64,000 nucleotides of DNA from CBDCMJ01 sp965224325 (GTDB taxonomy: Bacteria > Chloroflexota > Dehalococcoidia > Lucifugimonadales > UBA3495). Shown here one piece after another: positions 42,998-52,607 of this stretch. The notes beneath the pieces are model-generated. The model searched no databases, was not told where the DNA came from, and saw only the letters and a list, made by a program, of their open reading frames with translations. Where the stretch lies: NCBI GenBank assembly GCA_965224325.1, contig CBDCYT010000021.1, forward strand, positions 124,001-188,000, read 5' to 3'. Within the stretch, counting starts at the first letter, position 1. The number at the start of each line of letters is the position of its first letter. The position numbers were made by a program, and so were the translations under genes.

Positions 42998-44163
42998 ATG
43001 CATATACCGAGTGACTACAAGCTGGGTTATGAAAAGGCCCGCGCAGTCGCACCCGACATCGCGGACCAATACGTGGCGCGCACACTCATCGGAGACCCAC
43101 TGGCCGAAGCGATGACCGAAGACCTCGCAGAGTTTACCCCAGAAGAGTCGGGGCGGTTTATCCAAGCAGCGATGGAGCAGGAAGGTGAGGAGGCTCTGAG
43201 GGATGCTCCTGCCTCGCTGGGTAAATTCTTCAAAGAAGCGGAAACTCCCCCGGAATGGCTTGATTATTCAGCATTCGCCCCGGGTGTCCGCATGTTTCAC
43301 AGGAACTCACAGATGATCCTGGCGGCGTTTGTCGCCGGTGTTCTGATAGAAGGCTTTACAACGAACATAGCAAAGTCCTTCTTCATCACTGGGCGGGTGC
43401 GTGACCAGGGCCTCACGTGTTTGGGGCAGAATAACCGTCAGATGCTGGAGATATTCCTTCCTGGCGGCCTGTACAGGCATGGAGACGGCTGGAAACTTTC
43501 GGTCCGTATTAGGATAGTTCACGCGCGGATAAGACACCTCTGAACAATTCGGAAGAATGGGATAACGAGGCTTGAGGTGCGCCCATTAGCGCTGCGCATT
43601 TGGGTTCCGCAGTTTCAGCAAGGCTGCTGAAACACATGAAAACCTTGGGAGCTGATTACAATGACGAAGAGTACGCTAGCTTCATGGCGGTTTGGCGCTA
43701 CACTGGCCTCTTGATGGGCATTCCTGAAACCATCCTTTTCCGCGATGCCGAGGAAGCGCTGAAACTGTATGATATCGGCCTCATGTGCGAGCCTAAGTCA
43801 CCAGTCGAATCGGTTGCGATGGCTCACTCTTTGGCCAACTCAGCCCCGTTGATTGCGGGGAGAACGGATCCGGCGGACCGCCGCAACTTAGCTAACTACG
43901 CGTACCGTGTTTCCCGAGGACTCATCGGAGACGAGATTGCCGACTCACTGATGTACCCGCCACTCTCCGCCTTTGGAGTTGTCTGGTGGTTCAAGGCTCA
44001 AAACCGTTATGGCAACGTCCTGGAGAAACTGTTTCCGGTCCGCCGCAGAAACAGCAACTTCGCAAGATTCACGTCCTTGCTCGACGCTTCGTTATTCGAC
44101 GAGGAAGGACTCCGCTACACATTGCCTGACCACGTCTACGTGGAAGAGTCCACCAAGTGGTGA
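42998..44163 (+). pseudogene. MpaB/DUF2236-type oxygenase, inactivated
   Basis: Relic of a DUF2236 (mycophenolic-acid B/latex-clearing-like) haem oxygenase family protein. The first part (42998-43543) holds WLDYSAFAPGVRMFHRNSQMILAAFVAGVLIEGF and ITGRV; the second (43573-44163) holds LLKHMKTLGADYNDEEYASFMAVWRYTGLLMGIPETILFRDAEEALKLYD and later blocks. The halves lie in different frames, with the shift near 43500-43530. An in-frame TGA at 43573-43575 interrupts NEA-GAPISAAHLG where family members have Trp (TGG to TGA). It begins six bases after the MMPL relic, suggesting a former two-gene operon. Confidence 0.8.
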
Positions 44164-44984
44164 GACCGGCAGGGCCCTGCCTTATCTATCTACCCGATTA
44201 GCTTCCTCTACCCTGGTCCGCACCCCCGGCAGGGGTTGACCGTGTCTAAAGCCGCCGCTTTAGGCGCCGCCGTGATGGCGTCCTGTAGCATCCGCAGACT
44301 GCCGATTGCGGCGACGGCTGGTCTGAGTGTGGACCTGGTTGCAGTATGGGCTGCCACTGCGTTAATTTGCCCCACTCTTCCCCAACGCGGTGATTGACAG
44401 GGACGAAGTCCTCGCGGCCATACCTGATTGCTCAGGGGCCGCACCGATTTTGAGGATGTGTTTGATATCACGTGGCTTTACTTTGCCGGTTAGTTCAATA
44501 GGCTAAAATGGGCAGGCTAAAATGGGCCAAAATGTAGAGAGCGCGGAGAACGAGCAGGGGAGAGTGCTGATCAGGCGGCCCCTGTGCGCCCGCCCTGAGG
44601 CCGCTGAACTGGAGGCATACAGCCTTCGCTTGCGTACACCTGAAACTTACAACCTCACCGCTCACTCAAACCTACTCAATACGCAATAGACGCCATAAAC
44701 TGCGGTACTCGTCGGCCGTGGGCGTGGACTCGTATTAAGGTGACGGCGCTTGAGCCACAGACCCGCACCGTCCCGGCCGGCAAGGTATGCAATGCTAACC
44801 TCTGCCTGACTTCGCCATCCGTACTTGCCATCGGTTTGCGACGCCAGTGGAACTCGCGGCAATACAGGTGCTACGCTTCTGTCTCCCTCACCTTTTACCG
44901 CAATCGATGTGAAGGGTAATATAACTCCCGGATACCGGTCTCGGACCACGAGATTTGATCAAGCAGGGGAAGGGTTGCCGCCCA
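44164..44984. other. Long intergenic stretch between MpaB relic and recQ
   Basis: About 820 bp. Short frames exist on both strands but none is recognisable. TAAAATGGGC occurs twice close together near 44504-44526 as a small direct repeat. No promoter boxes for recQ were identified with confidence. Confidence 0.45.
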
Positions 44985-47207
44985 ATGGACAGTATCGCTC
45001 CGCTCGCCATCCTAAAGTCCCGGTTCGGCTACGACAGCTTTCGGCCTTTGCAAGAAGAGATCATCGCCAACGTCATGGCCCGCCAGGACAGCCTGGCGCT
45101 GATGCCCACCGGCGGCGGCAAGTCTCTATGCTATCAGCTGCCGGCCCTGCTCTTTGACGGCGTCACTCTGGTGGTCTCACCACTGATCGCCCTGATGAAG
45201 GACCAGGTGGACGCGCTGAACGGCCACGGCATCGCCGCCCGGTTCATCAATAGCTCCCTGCCGGCGTCGGAGATAGCTCAGGTGCAGGCGCAGGTCCGGA
45301 GTGGGCAGGTCAAAATTCTGTACGTGGCCCCTGAACGGCTGGTCCTGGCCGGGTTCCGGCAGTTCCTTCACAGCCTGGACATTAGCCTCATCGCAATTGA
45401 CGAGGCCCACTGCATTTCCGAGTGGGGCCACGAGTTTCGCCCCGACTACCGCAACCTGCTGCAGCTGAGACAGGACTTTCCGTTTGTCCCGGTGATCGCC
45501 CTGACCGCCACCGCCACAGAACGGGTGCGGGAAGACATCATCGGCCAGCTTGACCTGGAACAAGGCCGGGTATTCCTGTCCAGTTTCAACCGGGACAATC
45601 TCAGATATTCGGTGCAGCCCAAGGACAACTCCTTGGGTGTGCTGATGGCCCTGCTCCGCGAGAGGCGCAGCCAGTCCGCCATCGTCTATTGCTTCTCCCG
45701 GCAGGAGACGGAAGACCTGGCCGACGACCTGAACACCCGGGGTTTTTCGGCCCGTCCGTACCACGCCGGGCTGGACGGCGAGACGCGCCGCCGGACGCAG
45801 GAGGACTTCGTCCGAGACCGGGTGCCCATCATCGTCGCTACCGTCGCCTTTGGCATGGGGATAGACAAGCCGGACATCCGCCTGGTGGTCCACTACAACC
45901 TGCCCAAGTCGCTGGAGGGCTACTACCAAGAGACGGGCCGGGCCGGCAGGGACGGGCTCCCCAGCGACTGCATCCTCTTCTTCACCTATGCCGACAGGGC
46001 CAAACAGGAGTACTTCATCAGTCAGATCGAGGAGGCGCCGGAGCAGCAGAACGCCCGTCAGAAGCTGGCCACGATGGTGGAGTTCGCCCAACTGCCAACC
46101 TGCCGCCGCCGCTTCCTTCTGGAGTATTTCGGCGAGCGATGGGCGGAAGAAAACTGCGGCGGCTGCGACGTCTGCCTGAGGTCCGGGGAGGAGTTTGACG
46201 CCACGGAGATCACCCAGAAGATTCTCTCGGCTGTAATACGCACCGGCGAGAGATTCGGCGGAAATCACGTCATTCAGGTGCTGAGAGGGAGCCGGGAGAA
46301 GCGAGTCCTGGAACTGGGACACGAGCGGTTGAGCGTATATGGCATCGCCGAGGACTTCGGACGGTCTCAACTCAGGGACGTGATCGGCCAGCTGCAGGCG
46401 CGGGGACTGCTGGTGCGGCGCGAAGGGGAGTACTCGACCCTGGCCGTAGCGCCCGAAGGTAAGGAGTTTCTCCGGCAGCGCCAGACCCTGTTCCTTCTCC
46501 GGCCCGCCGACGAGGACGACGGACGAGAGACAGCGCCCGGCCGGGCCGGTTCACCGGCAGCGGCGATAGAATACGACGAGAAGCTGTATGAGGAACTGCG
46601 CGCCTTGCGGAGACGGCTGGCCGACGCCCGCGATGTCCCGGCCTTCGTGGTCTTCGGAGACGTATCCCTCCGGCACATGGCCGCAGCCTTCCCCCGGAGC
46701 ATGGAAGAGTTCTCCCGCATCCCTGGGGTGGGAGAGGCGAAGTTGGAGCAGTACGGTCCGGAGTTCCTGGAGGTTATCCGGAGCTACGCCGAGGTCAACG
46801 GCCTGCCGGGCCGGACAGAAGCTGCGCCAATCGGACAACAGCCCGGGGATAGGGCCGAAGGGCCGGCGCGAGAGCGGCCGGGGCGGCGCCGGGGAACAAC
46901 CCACGATGCGACCAGGGCAATGTTGTCCCAGGGACTGTCAATCACGCAGATCGCACAGCAACGCGGTCTGGCCGAGACCACCATCATCGGCCATCTGGAA
47001 CGGATGACCGAACAGGGCGTAGCCCTGAACTTGGAACACCTGATGCCGGCGGCGGAAAGGCTCGACAGTATACAGGAGGCCTTCGACGCCTGTGGCGGCG
47101 CTTTTCTCAGACCGGCCTGGGAGTTCCTGGGAACACAATTCACCTACGATGAGCTGCGATTGGCCCGGCTATATTTGCGTAAGGAAGGGAGGCTGCCGGC
47201 CGGGTGA
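44985..47207 (+). CDS. recQ: ATP-dependent DNA helicase RecQ
   Basis: 3'-5' DNA helicase of replication-fork repair and recombination, 740 residues from ATG 44985. Motif 0 FGYDSFRPLQEEII, Walker A MPTGGGKSLCYQ near 45, DEAH in IAIDEAHCISEWGHEFRPDY near 137, motif V/VI IVATVAFGMGIDKPDIRLVVHYNLPKSLEGYYQETGRAGRDG, the RecQ zinc site with C-x(n)-CGGCDVC near 385, an RQC winged helix, and an HRDC domain. The tail after HRDC holds an extra HTH (MLSQGLSITQIAQQRGLAETTIIGHLERM), as in long RecQ forms. An earlier in-frame ATG at 44955 adds ten residues. Confidence 0.95.
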   Translation: MDSIAPLAILKSRFGYDSFRPLQEEIIANVMARQDSLALMPTGGGKSLCYQLPALLFDGVTLVVSPLIALMKDQVDALNGHGIAARFINSSLPASEIAQVQAQVRSGQVKILYVAPERLVLAGFRQFLHSLDISLIAIDEAHCISEWGHEFRPDYRNLLQLRQDFPFVPVIALTATATERVREDIIGQLDLEQGRVFLSSFNRDNLRYSVQPKDNSLGVLMALLRERRSQSAIVYCFSRQETEDLADDLNTRGFSARPYHAGLDGETRRRTQEDFVRDRVPIIVATVAFGMGIDKPDIRLVVHYNLPKSLEGYYQETGRAGRDGLPSDCILFFTYADRAKQEYFISQIEEAPEQQNARQKLATMVEFAQLPTCRRRFLLEYFGERWAEENCGGCDVCLRSGEEFDATEITQKILSAVIRTGERFGGNHVIQVLRGSREKRVLELGHERLSVYGIAEDFGRSQLRDVIGQLQARGLLVRREGEYSTLAVAPEGKEFLRQRQTLFLLRPADEDDGRETAPGRAGSPAAAIEYDEKLYEELRALRRRLADARDVPAFVVFGDVSLRHMAAAFPRSMEEFSRIPGVGEAKLEQYGPEFLEVIRSYAEVNGLPGRTEAAPIGQQPGDRAEGPARERPGRRRGTTHDATRAMLSQGLSITQIAQQRGLAETTIIGHLERMTEQGVALNLEHLMPAAERLDSIQEAFDACGGAFLRPAWEFLGTQFTYDELRLARLYLRKEGRLPAG

Positions 47208-47594
47208 CAATCTTACTCGGGATCGAGAGTAATCGGCCGGCACATTGGGAGGTTAGCCCAGGCGATGCGACAACCGTGCTCAGCCCACACTGGAAGCTTC
47301 GGGCGCGATGTCCGGGCGGTGGACGGTTCGCCAACTAACGCCGGCAAGCCACGCCAGGGGGGGCTTCAACCGTGGATTCGATGCAGGCGGTCATTTGGTT
47401 TCCTCAAGGCTAGAGCTACGTCTCCCTCGTCTGGAAGGCCGCCTGAATCGATCGGTTCTGTAGTCACCACTCTTCCCGGTGGTTCTGAGTCTATATGCAG
47501 CATCTCCTCCAGTAGTTCAAATATCACCTGAAAATGCTGGAAGTCCTGCTGGGAGCCATTCCAGTACTATGTGCACTTTGTTACCGCTACCGAC
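47208..47594. other. Intergenic stretch between convergent genes
   Basis: About 390 bp between the ends of recQ and the HAD gene. Nothing coding, repeated or structured was recognised. Confidence 0.45.
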
Positions 47595-48443
47595 CTAGGC
47601 TCGGGTCCTTCCTAGAATTTGATCCCGTGACTCGCGAATAGCGACAAGGTCGATTTGAGTTTTGACAATCTGGTCTAGCTCTTTATCTTTGGTGTAATCA
47701 GCTGGCGTCGAACAATGGACCCGCCCGTCCTGAATGAAGTGGTTTGCGTTGTCACGTGCGTTTTTTGTGCGGGGCTTAAAAACTACGATGGATAGTCCTC
47801 CTAAGTCCTTAACTAATCTAAAGCAAGGCACGTCGGTTTCCCCATCGCCGATATATACCATATTCTCGAAAGGAACGGGACGGTCTTTCATTTCAACGAA
47901 CTGATTGATTTCACGGTCATCACTAAGGTCGTGCGCCCCCTTGTTAATCCGGAAGAGAAATTGAGTCTTGGTCGTGAAGTTTATGGCCAAAGCTGGCCAG
48001 CAGGCCACACCATTCTCGTCAAACATGAACCGGGAAGCGTATATCCCAGTGAACTTTGAAGCTATTGGCGTCCCCTCGATGATTTCTGCGTTGCCCGATG
48101 ACACAATGTAGTGCACTACCTTGACGCCTTTAGTCTTTCCGTACTCGTTGATCCGGTCAAACCAGTCATGAACGCCTTTGAAAAACGTTATCTCGGCGCC
48201 GCGTTTCTTGAAATCATCGGGATGCACGGGCATTTTTGCCGCCCTAGCTTTGTCCAGCATCAAGTACATGTACATGAGAATCTGGTCAGCCTGTTCTGAC
48301 TTCGCAAGCTGATTGACCTCTTTCCAAAAGTCGCTAGGCTTCATGCCTACGGCTGGAATGAAACTATTCTCTTGCAAATTACCGGGAGCTAAGGTCCCAT
48401 CAAAGTCATAGACAATAGCCATTTGTGTGTATCCGTACGTCAT
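47595..48443 (-). CDS. HAD-superfamily phosphatase
   Basis: 282 residues. HAD motif I is YDFDGTLAP (nucleophile Asp at about residue 13), motif II is YIVSSGN near 112, the motif III Lys lies in the ITTK or FRINKG segment, and motif IV is YIGDGETDVPCF near 197. A helical cap follows motif I (FWKEVNQLAKSEQADQILMYMYLMLDKA). The gene begins six bases after the end of the HigA-peptidase gene on the same strand and is probably co-transcribed with the toxin-antitoxin pair. The start may instead be the Met at 48422. AT-richer codon use than its neighbours hints at transfer. Substrate unknown. Confidence 0.8.
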   Translation of the reverse strand: MTYGYTQMAIVYDFDGTLAPGNLQENSFIPAVGMKPSDFWKEVNQLAKSEQADQILMYMYLMLDKARAAKMPVHPDDFKKRGAEITFFKGVHDWFDRINEYGKTKGVKVVHYIVSSGNAEIIEGTPIASKFTGIYASRFMFDENGVACWPALAINFTTKTQFLFRINKGAHDLSDDREINQFVEMKDRPVPFENMVYIGDGETDVPCFRLVKDLGGLSIVVFKPRTKNARDNANHFIQDGRVHCSTPADYTKDKELDQIVKTQIDLVAIRESRDQILGRTRA

Positions 48444-48449
48444 AGATTC

Positions 48450-49679
48450 TTAGCCCCTCGCAAACTGCCGCCGCACTTCTCCGGCGCCCACGAATTGGGA
48501 GAGAAGGCGGTAGTTGCCCCACTCATGGCGGATGCGGCCGGCGATTATCGCCGGATGAATTCCCAGTCTTTGGGCCAGGTTGATTACCCCGTTGGGCGAT
48601 GGGTTCTCCCGGACCCGGCTTGCCTCCCAGACCTCGCCGGGAATCAGCGCTTCTCCAGCTAACCGGTCTGCGTCCCGTTCCTTGGAATCGCCGGAACTCC
48701 CCGCGCCGGCCTCTACGCTCCGCAAGCTGTGGTCGTCGACAAAAGCAGCCTCGTCGCCACAGCCTTCCAGGTGCAAGCTGACGTGGGCCAACTCGTGCAG
48801 CAGGGTAAACCAAAAATTGTCGATGCGGTCGTGCCGCAGCGTCATCCCTATCACCGGCCGGCCATCGAAGAGCCGGAACGCCGCCCCGTCCAGGTGGGTC
48901 CTTCGCAGATGGGGCAAATATTCGAACCCTATGCCGCGACCGGCCAGCAAATCCCTGGCTCGAGGGGGGCCGTCCTCAAATTTGCTGAGTTGCGCAACCT
49001 CCCCCAGGAACTCCGGGGTAACGGCGCCACGCTGGTATGCAACGCTTGACGGCCGCTCCCGCGCCGTGGCCATAACCTGCCAGCACCATGCTTTCAGGGC
49101 ATACTCGTCGGTCTTGGCGTTGACTCGCCTGCTGTCGTTCTTGCGGTACAAAGGAGCAGCGGCGAATGCTCGCCCACCGGCCCGTTCCATCAGGCCTGTG
49201 ACAAGCTCTTCTGCCTGTTCCGGCAGGTCAGGCACGTCGGGAATCCAACCCGCCTTAGCCATTGCCCTGAGGGGAAATCTAGTGTATTCAAGGCTTGGGA
49301 GTGTGTCTGGCAAGCTGGCGCCCGGTTCCTGTAGGAGGACGTGAGCGGGTATTCCCAGGTGTTGATGAAGCGCCCGGGCCATTGACATGGTGATTGCCCG
49401 TTTGCCGGAAAGCACCTCTGAAACCTTGGCCCGGCTCCCGATGAACGGCGCCAGGTCGCGGGGGGTCAAGTTCGCCTGGTCCATTCGGAACTTGATGGCG
49501 GATATGGGATCAGGAAAGCCAATGGGGTCGTGCTTGTTCTCGTAAAGCTCCACCAAGTCCAACATGACGCCGAGCTCATCGTCCTCTGGGGTACCCGGTT
49601 CCGCACCGAAAATCTCGTCAATACGGGCTAGGGCAGTGTCGAGGTCCTCGTCAGTCCGAATCGGCTTTATTGTGCTCAT
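48450..49679 (-). CDS. higA: HigA-type antitoxin fused to an ImmA/IrrE-like metallopeptidase
   Basis: 409 residues. Residues about 1-60 resemble the HigA-type antitoxin N-terminus (ELGVMLDLVELYENKHDPIGFPDPISAIKFRMDQ); an XRE helix-turn-helix follows (LTPRDLAPFIGSRAKVSEVLSGKRAITMSMARALHQHLGIP). After a linker comes an IrrE/ImmA-like peptidase domain with NFWFTLLHELAHVSLHLE near 300 (HExxH zinc site) and ERDADRLAGEALIP near 345. Its first codon overlaps the last four bases of the HigB gene. The DNA-binding part should repress the operon; the peptidase may cleave itself or a partner, as known for ImmA-repressor pairs. Confidence 0.85.
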   Translation of the reverse strand: MSTIKPIRTDEDLDTALARIDEIFGAEPGTPEDDELGVMLDLVELYENKHDPIGFPDPISAIKFRMDQANLTPRDLAPFIGSRAKVSEVLSGKRAITMSMARALHQHLGIPAHVLLQEPGASLPDTLPSLEYTRFPLRAMAKAGWIPDVPDLPEQAEELVTGLMERAGGRAFAAAPLYRKNDSRRVNAKTDEYALKAWCWQVMATARERPSSVAYQRGAVTPEFLGEVAQLSKFEDGPPRARDLLAGRGIGFEYLPHLRRTHLDGAAFRLFDGRPVIGMTLRHDRIDNFWFTLLHELAHVSLHLEGCGDEAAFVDDHSLRSVEAGAGSSGDSKERDADRLAGEALIPGEVWEASRVRENPSPNGVINLAQRLGIHPAIIAGRIRHEWGNYRLLSQFVGAGEVRRQFARG

Positions 49680-49963
49680 AGCCCCACCTTCTCAACACCT
49701 AGACGGTCATACTCCGCATGATTACCCGACCATTCGATGCAAACTGCGCGCCGTCGATAGTTAGCCCAGACCACTAACCGAAATCGGTTGCCCCCAACGT
49801 CGAACGCGACGCGGTTGTCTCTCACGGTGCTCGCTCTGGGGAACTGGTCTTTGGCTTGAGCGGGGGTAGACCAGTCCGCTTGTTCCACCTCTTTAAACCA
49901 TAAACCATGGGTGTAACGGTCCCTCAGAGTTCGGGCGCTGCTTCCAGACCGCTCAGACCGCAT
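49676..49963 (-). CDS. higB: HigB-type mRNA interferase toxin
   Basis: 95 residues, HigB_toxin family of type II toxins that cleave mRNA on the ribosome. The family core is clear: FKEVEQADWSTPAQAKDQFPRASTVRDNRVAFDVGGNRFRLVVWANYRRRAVCIEWSGNHAEYDRL, ending a few residues later. It is the first gene of the pair, the usual HigB-HigA order, with a four-base overlap into the antitoxin gene. The N-terminal segment (RTLRDRYTHG) is shorter than in typical members, missing the FWxxHPDAE stretch, so activity may be altered. Confidence 0.85.
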   Translation of the reverse strand: MRSERSGSSARTLRDRYTHGLWFKEVEQADWSTPAQAKDQFPRASTVRDNRVAFDVGGNRFRLVVWANYRRRAVCIEWSGNHAEYDRLGVEKVGL

Positions 49964-50379
49964 TTTTCAGAGATAATCCGCACAACAGGATGTTAAACCT
50001 CCCAATTACGCATATGGTAAAGTGTTCCCAATAACCTGTAAAGGACTAAAGTCCCATTATCAAGGATACGTCCATTAGGGAGGACAATCGAGGTTTGGGG
50101 AAGTTTGTTACTGGTTAACCGAGACCCAACTTTTCCAAGTTCTCACCGATGGCCGCGGCGGCCGCGGCGTCTCGGCCACGGCAGTGGATGCCCGCGTCCG
50201 GTTCGTTCACGCGTCCGAATCCCTCGGCTTCGCCTTGACCAGACTCGCTGGTCTCTCGCCGTTCTAGTGATGCGCGATATGGTGCTCGTCCGCTACCAAG
50301 TTGACGGCCTCACAGCTGAGCTGTTGAAATCTGATGCAACGCAGGCTGGCACGGCTCGACTATCGAGTAACTGAGGTTT
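49964..50379. other. Upstream region of the toxin-antitoxin operon and end of the IS110 gene
   Basis: About 415 bp. The part near 49964-50060 is AT-richer and probably holds the toxin-antitoxin promoter. GCCGCGGCGGCCGCGGC near 50154-50170 is a GC palindrome. No gene is supported. Confidence 0.4.
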
Positions 50380-51834
50380 TCACGCGCCGGTCGCGGCCGT
50401 TGCCAAGGGCAGATCAAGGGCGCGGTTTCGATCATCGGATGTGGGTACCAGTTCGTAACCCAGCTGCGCCGCCCTCCGTTTCGCAGACCGCAATGCTCGT
50501 TGATGGTACTGGGCCTCGTAGTAGTCAGCGCCGTCATCCACGTACTGCTGCCCATAGCGCAGCATGGCGTAGATGATTCTGGCCAGCTTGTGCGCCGTGG
50601 CCGTAATGGCCTTGGGCGGTCCCAGCTGCGCCTTCTTGCGGCGCAGGAACGCTCCCAACGCACTGTTGGAGCGGTACAGGGCGTTGGCCGCCAGCCGCAG
50701 CGCCTTGGCTGCCCGGTTGGCGCTGGGCTTGGTTCGGGAGCTGATGACCCTGCCTCCGGTGACCCGGTTATTGGGACTCAATCCCAGCCATGAGGCGAAA
50801 TGCTTGGCCGTTGGCCATCTTGTCATATCGGTGCCTACCTCGCTGATTACGTTCAACGCCGTGTAGGCGTCCACGCCGTTGATCCGGGTCAGGTCCACCC
50901 CGGTCATCCGGTACAGGTGGCCGCGGACGTCAAAGCGCGGCGCGTTCCCCTGGATGCGGTTCCTCCTGGGCTGTTCCGCAGGCGCTGCGCCACCGCTACG
51001 GTCGTCAAACTGCCCCATCTGGGTTTCAATCTCCCGGTCGCACTCGGCAATCTTGGCCTGATACACCCGGTACAACTCCAGGGCCTGGGTCAGCTCGAAG
51101 ATGTGCTCCTCCCGCCAGTGCCCCTCCAGCGATAGGGCCATGGTCTCCTCGTCTGCCTTGGTCCTGGGATCCCGAAATTGCGCCAGCTTTCGCGGGTCTC
51201 GCTCACCCCCCACGATGGCTTCGAGGATGGTCATCCCGGTCTTGCCGGTGATGTCGCTGATGACCTGGTGCAGCTTCACGTTCATCTGGGTCAGCGCCTT
51301 CTGCATGTGCTGAACATGCTGGGCCGCATATTCCACCAGCATGGCCCGCTGCCGCAGATAGCTTCTCAACCGCCGGATGTCGGCCTCGGGCCGGAAAGCC
51401 GCCGAAAGCAGGCCGTAGGTATGTAGCTGCTGGAGCCACTGGCAGTCCAGCACGTCGCTCTTGCGTCCGGGCACGTTCTTAATGCGCCGTGGGTCCACCA
51501 GCATCACCTGGAACCCCCGCTCCTCCAGGACTCCAAAGAGTGGTATCCAGTAGACTCCGGTGGACTCCATCGCCACTGTCTCCACACCGCACTCGGCCAG
51601 CCAATCGGCCATAAGGTACAAGTCCGCAGTGAACGCGCCAAACTCGCGCACCGGTTGCTCGCAGCTGTTTTCGGGCACTGCCGCGAAGTGGCTGCCGGCG
51701 CCCACGTCCACTCCCGCCGCACCAAAATTCACCCGTGATAGTTCCGCCGGCAGACCCTCCCGCCTGCTGGAGGCCTTCACTGCCGGGTTGGCCCTACTGC
51801 TGTATGTGCTCATCGTCCCATCCGCCATTACCAT
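50380..51834 (-). CDS. IS110-family transposase
   Basis: DEDD recombinase-type transposase, up to 484 residues (the start could be the Met at about 51813). The RuvC-like N-terminal domain shows GVDVGAGSHFAAV (Asp), VAMESTGVYWIPLF (Glu) and KSDVLDCQWLQQLHTYGLL (Asp pair); the C-terminal Tnp_20 domain has ITGVDLTRINGVDAYTALNVISEVGTDMTRWPTAKHFASWLGLSPNN with the following Ser-rich GGRVISSRTKPSANRAAKALR. Apparently intact. Elements of this family lack terminal inverted repeats, so the ends cannot be placed; the non-coding sequence beyond the gene is where a bridge RNA would lie. Confidence 0.9.
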   Translation of the reverse strand: MVMADGTMSTYSSRANPAVKASSRREGLPAELSRVNFGAAGVDVGAGSHFAAVPENSCEQPVREFGAFTADLYLMADWLAECGVETVAMESTGVYWIPLFGVLEERGFQVMLVDPRRIKNVPGRKSDVLDCQWLQQLHTYGLLSAAFRPEADIRRLRSYLRQRAMLVEYAAQHVQHMQKALTQMNVKLHQVISDITGKTGMTILEAIVGGERDPRKLAQFRDPRTKADEETMALSLEGHWREEHIFELTQALELYRVYQAKIAECDREIETQMGQFDDRSGGAAPAEQPRRNRIQGNAPRFDVRGHLYRMTGVDLTRINGVDAYTALNVISEVGTDMTRWPTAKHFASWLGLSPNNRVTGGRVISSRTKPSANRAAKALRLAANALYRSNSALGAFLRRKKAQLGPPKAITATAHKLARIIYAMLRYGQQYVDDGADYYEAQYHQRALRSAKRRAAQLGYELVPTSDDRNRALDLPLATAATGA

Positions 51835-52214
51835 GTAGGCGTGTCGCCAGGGGGTGCCACCGGCACGTCACAATCTATCGAACGGGAGCGCCCCCGAAAG
51901 GGCAGTCACCAATGATGCAGCCGTAGGACACCCGGACCATGCTGAATAACGGGCAATATGCGCCACTGTCAATTCGGCCTCGTCCTGGACGACACCGCCC
52001 GCCACGATCGTACCTGACCAGTGTCCTCTCCAGTTACTCCCCTCTGCACGGCCCGGTTCCGGGCATAACACTGCTGAATAGTTGGTTACAGCGTAACGCG
52101 GACGCTCTTGGCCGCAGGTGCGTGGCCGAACTCAGGCGCAACTGCCGCCGGCATTCACTGGCCGACAAGATAAGAGTTACGCAACGTAGATAATTAGATG
52201 ACTTTGGTTAAGCA
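51835..52214. other. Non-coding end of the IS110 element, possible bridge-RNA region
   Basis: About 380 bp upstream of the IS110 gene with no coding frame of note. The known biology of the family places a structured guide RNA in the non-coding end. Several short inverted pairs are present, for example GCCCGGTTCCGGGC near 52050-52063, but I cannot fold the region or place its boundary with certainty. Confidence 0.35.
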
Positions 52215-52330
52215 TATTGAATGCGGCTCAATAACCCGTCATTCCCGCGAAGCTTGTCCCCGACCCCGATCGGGGAGCGGGAATCCAGAAAGGTAGGATG
52301 CTGGAGGACTCAGCTTTATGAGACAAGCTC
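52215..52330 (+). repeat. MITE-like dispersed repeat, copy D, 5'-truncated
   Basis: Right-hand 116 bp of the family, from ATTGAATGCGGCTCAATAAC to ATGAGACAAGCTC. The left 75 or so bp, including the left inverted end, are missing. Internally it resembles copy A with AAGCTTGTCCCCGACCCC. It abuts the non-coding region of the IS110 element, which may have caused the truncation. Confidence 0.8.
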
Positions 52331-52607
52331 ATCCCACGATGCCGCCGAGCAGGTAGGGGTTGGAGGCCCGCCGAAGATGCACCATGGCGGGGGCCTTGGA
52401 TTCCGGGACACGGGCGACTCTCTGAAAAAGTTTTCCCGGGACATGATGGTGGGGACGACGTCCCCCACCCGCACCGGCGTGATGTCCTTGGCCTTGGCGC
52501 CCCAGACCAATAGTCCCGTGGTCCAACCGCAAGCAGGACCCGCCGGTCTGGACCGCCGCGGTCGCTACGATAGTATAATCGCCTCAACCTGTGGGGGAGG
52601 TATCCCG

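Noticed and set aside
45177..46370. Long minus-strand open frame (397 codons) over recQ
   Set aside because: Antisense shadow of a clear RecQ gene with all motifs intact on the plus strand.
52221..52607. N-terminal extension of the alpha/beta hydrolase back into the repeat
   Set aside because: The extra codons come from the MITE copy and low-complexity sequence; a strong GGGGGAGG site and an anchor helix mark ATG 52608 as the start.
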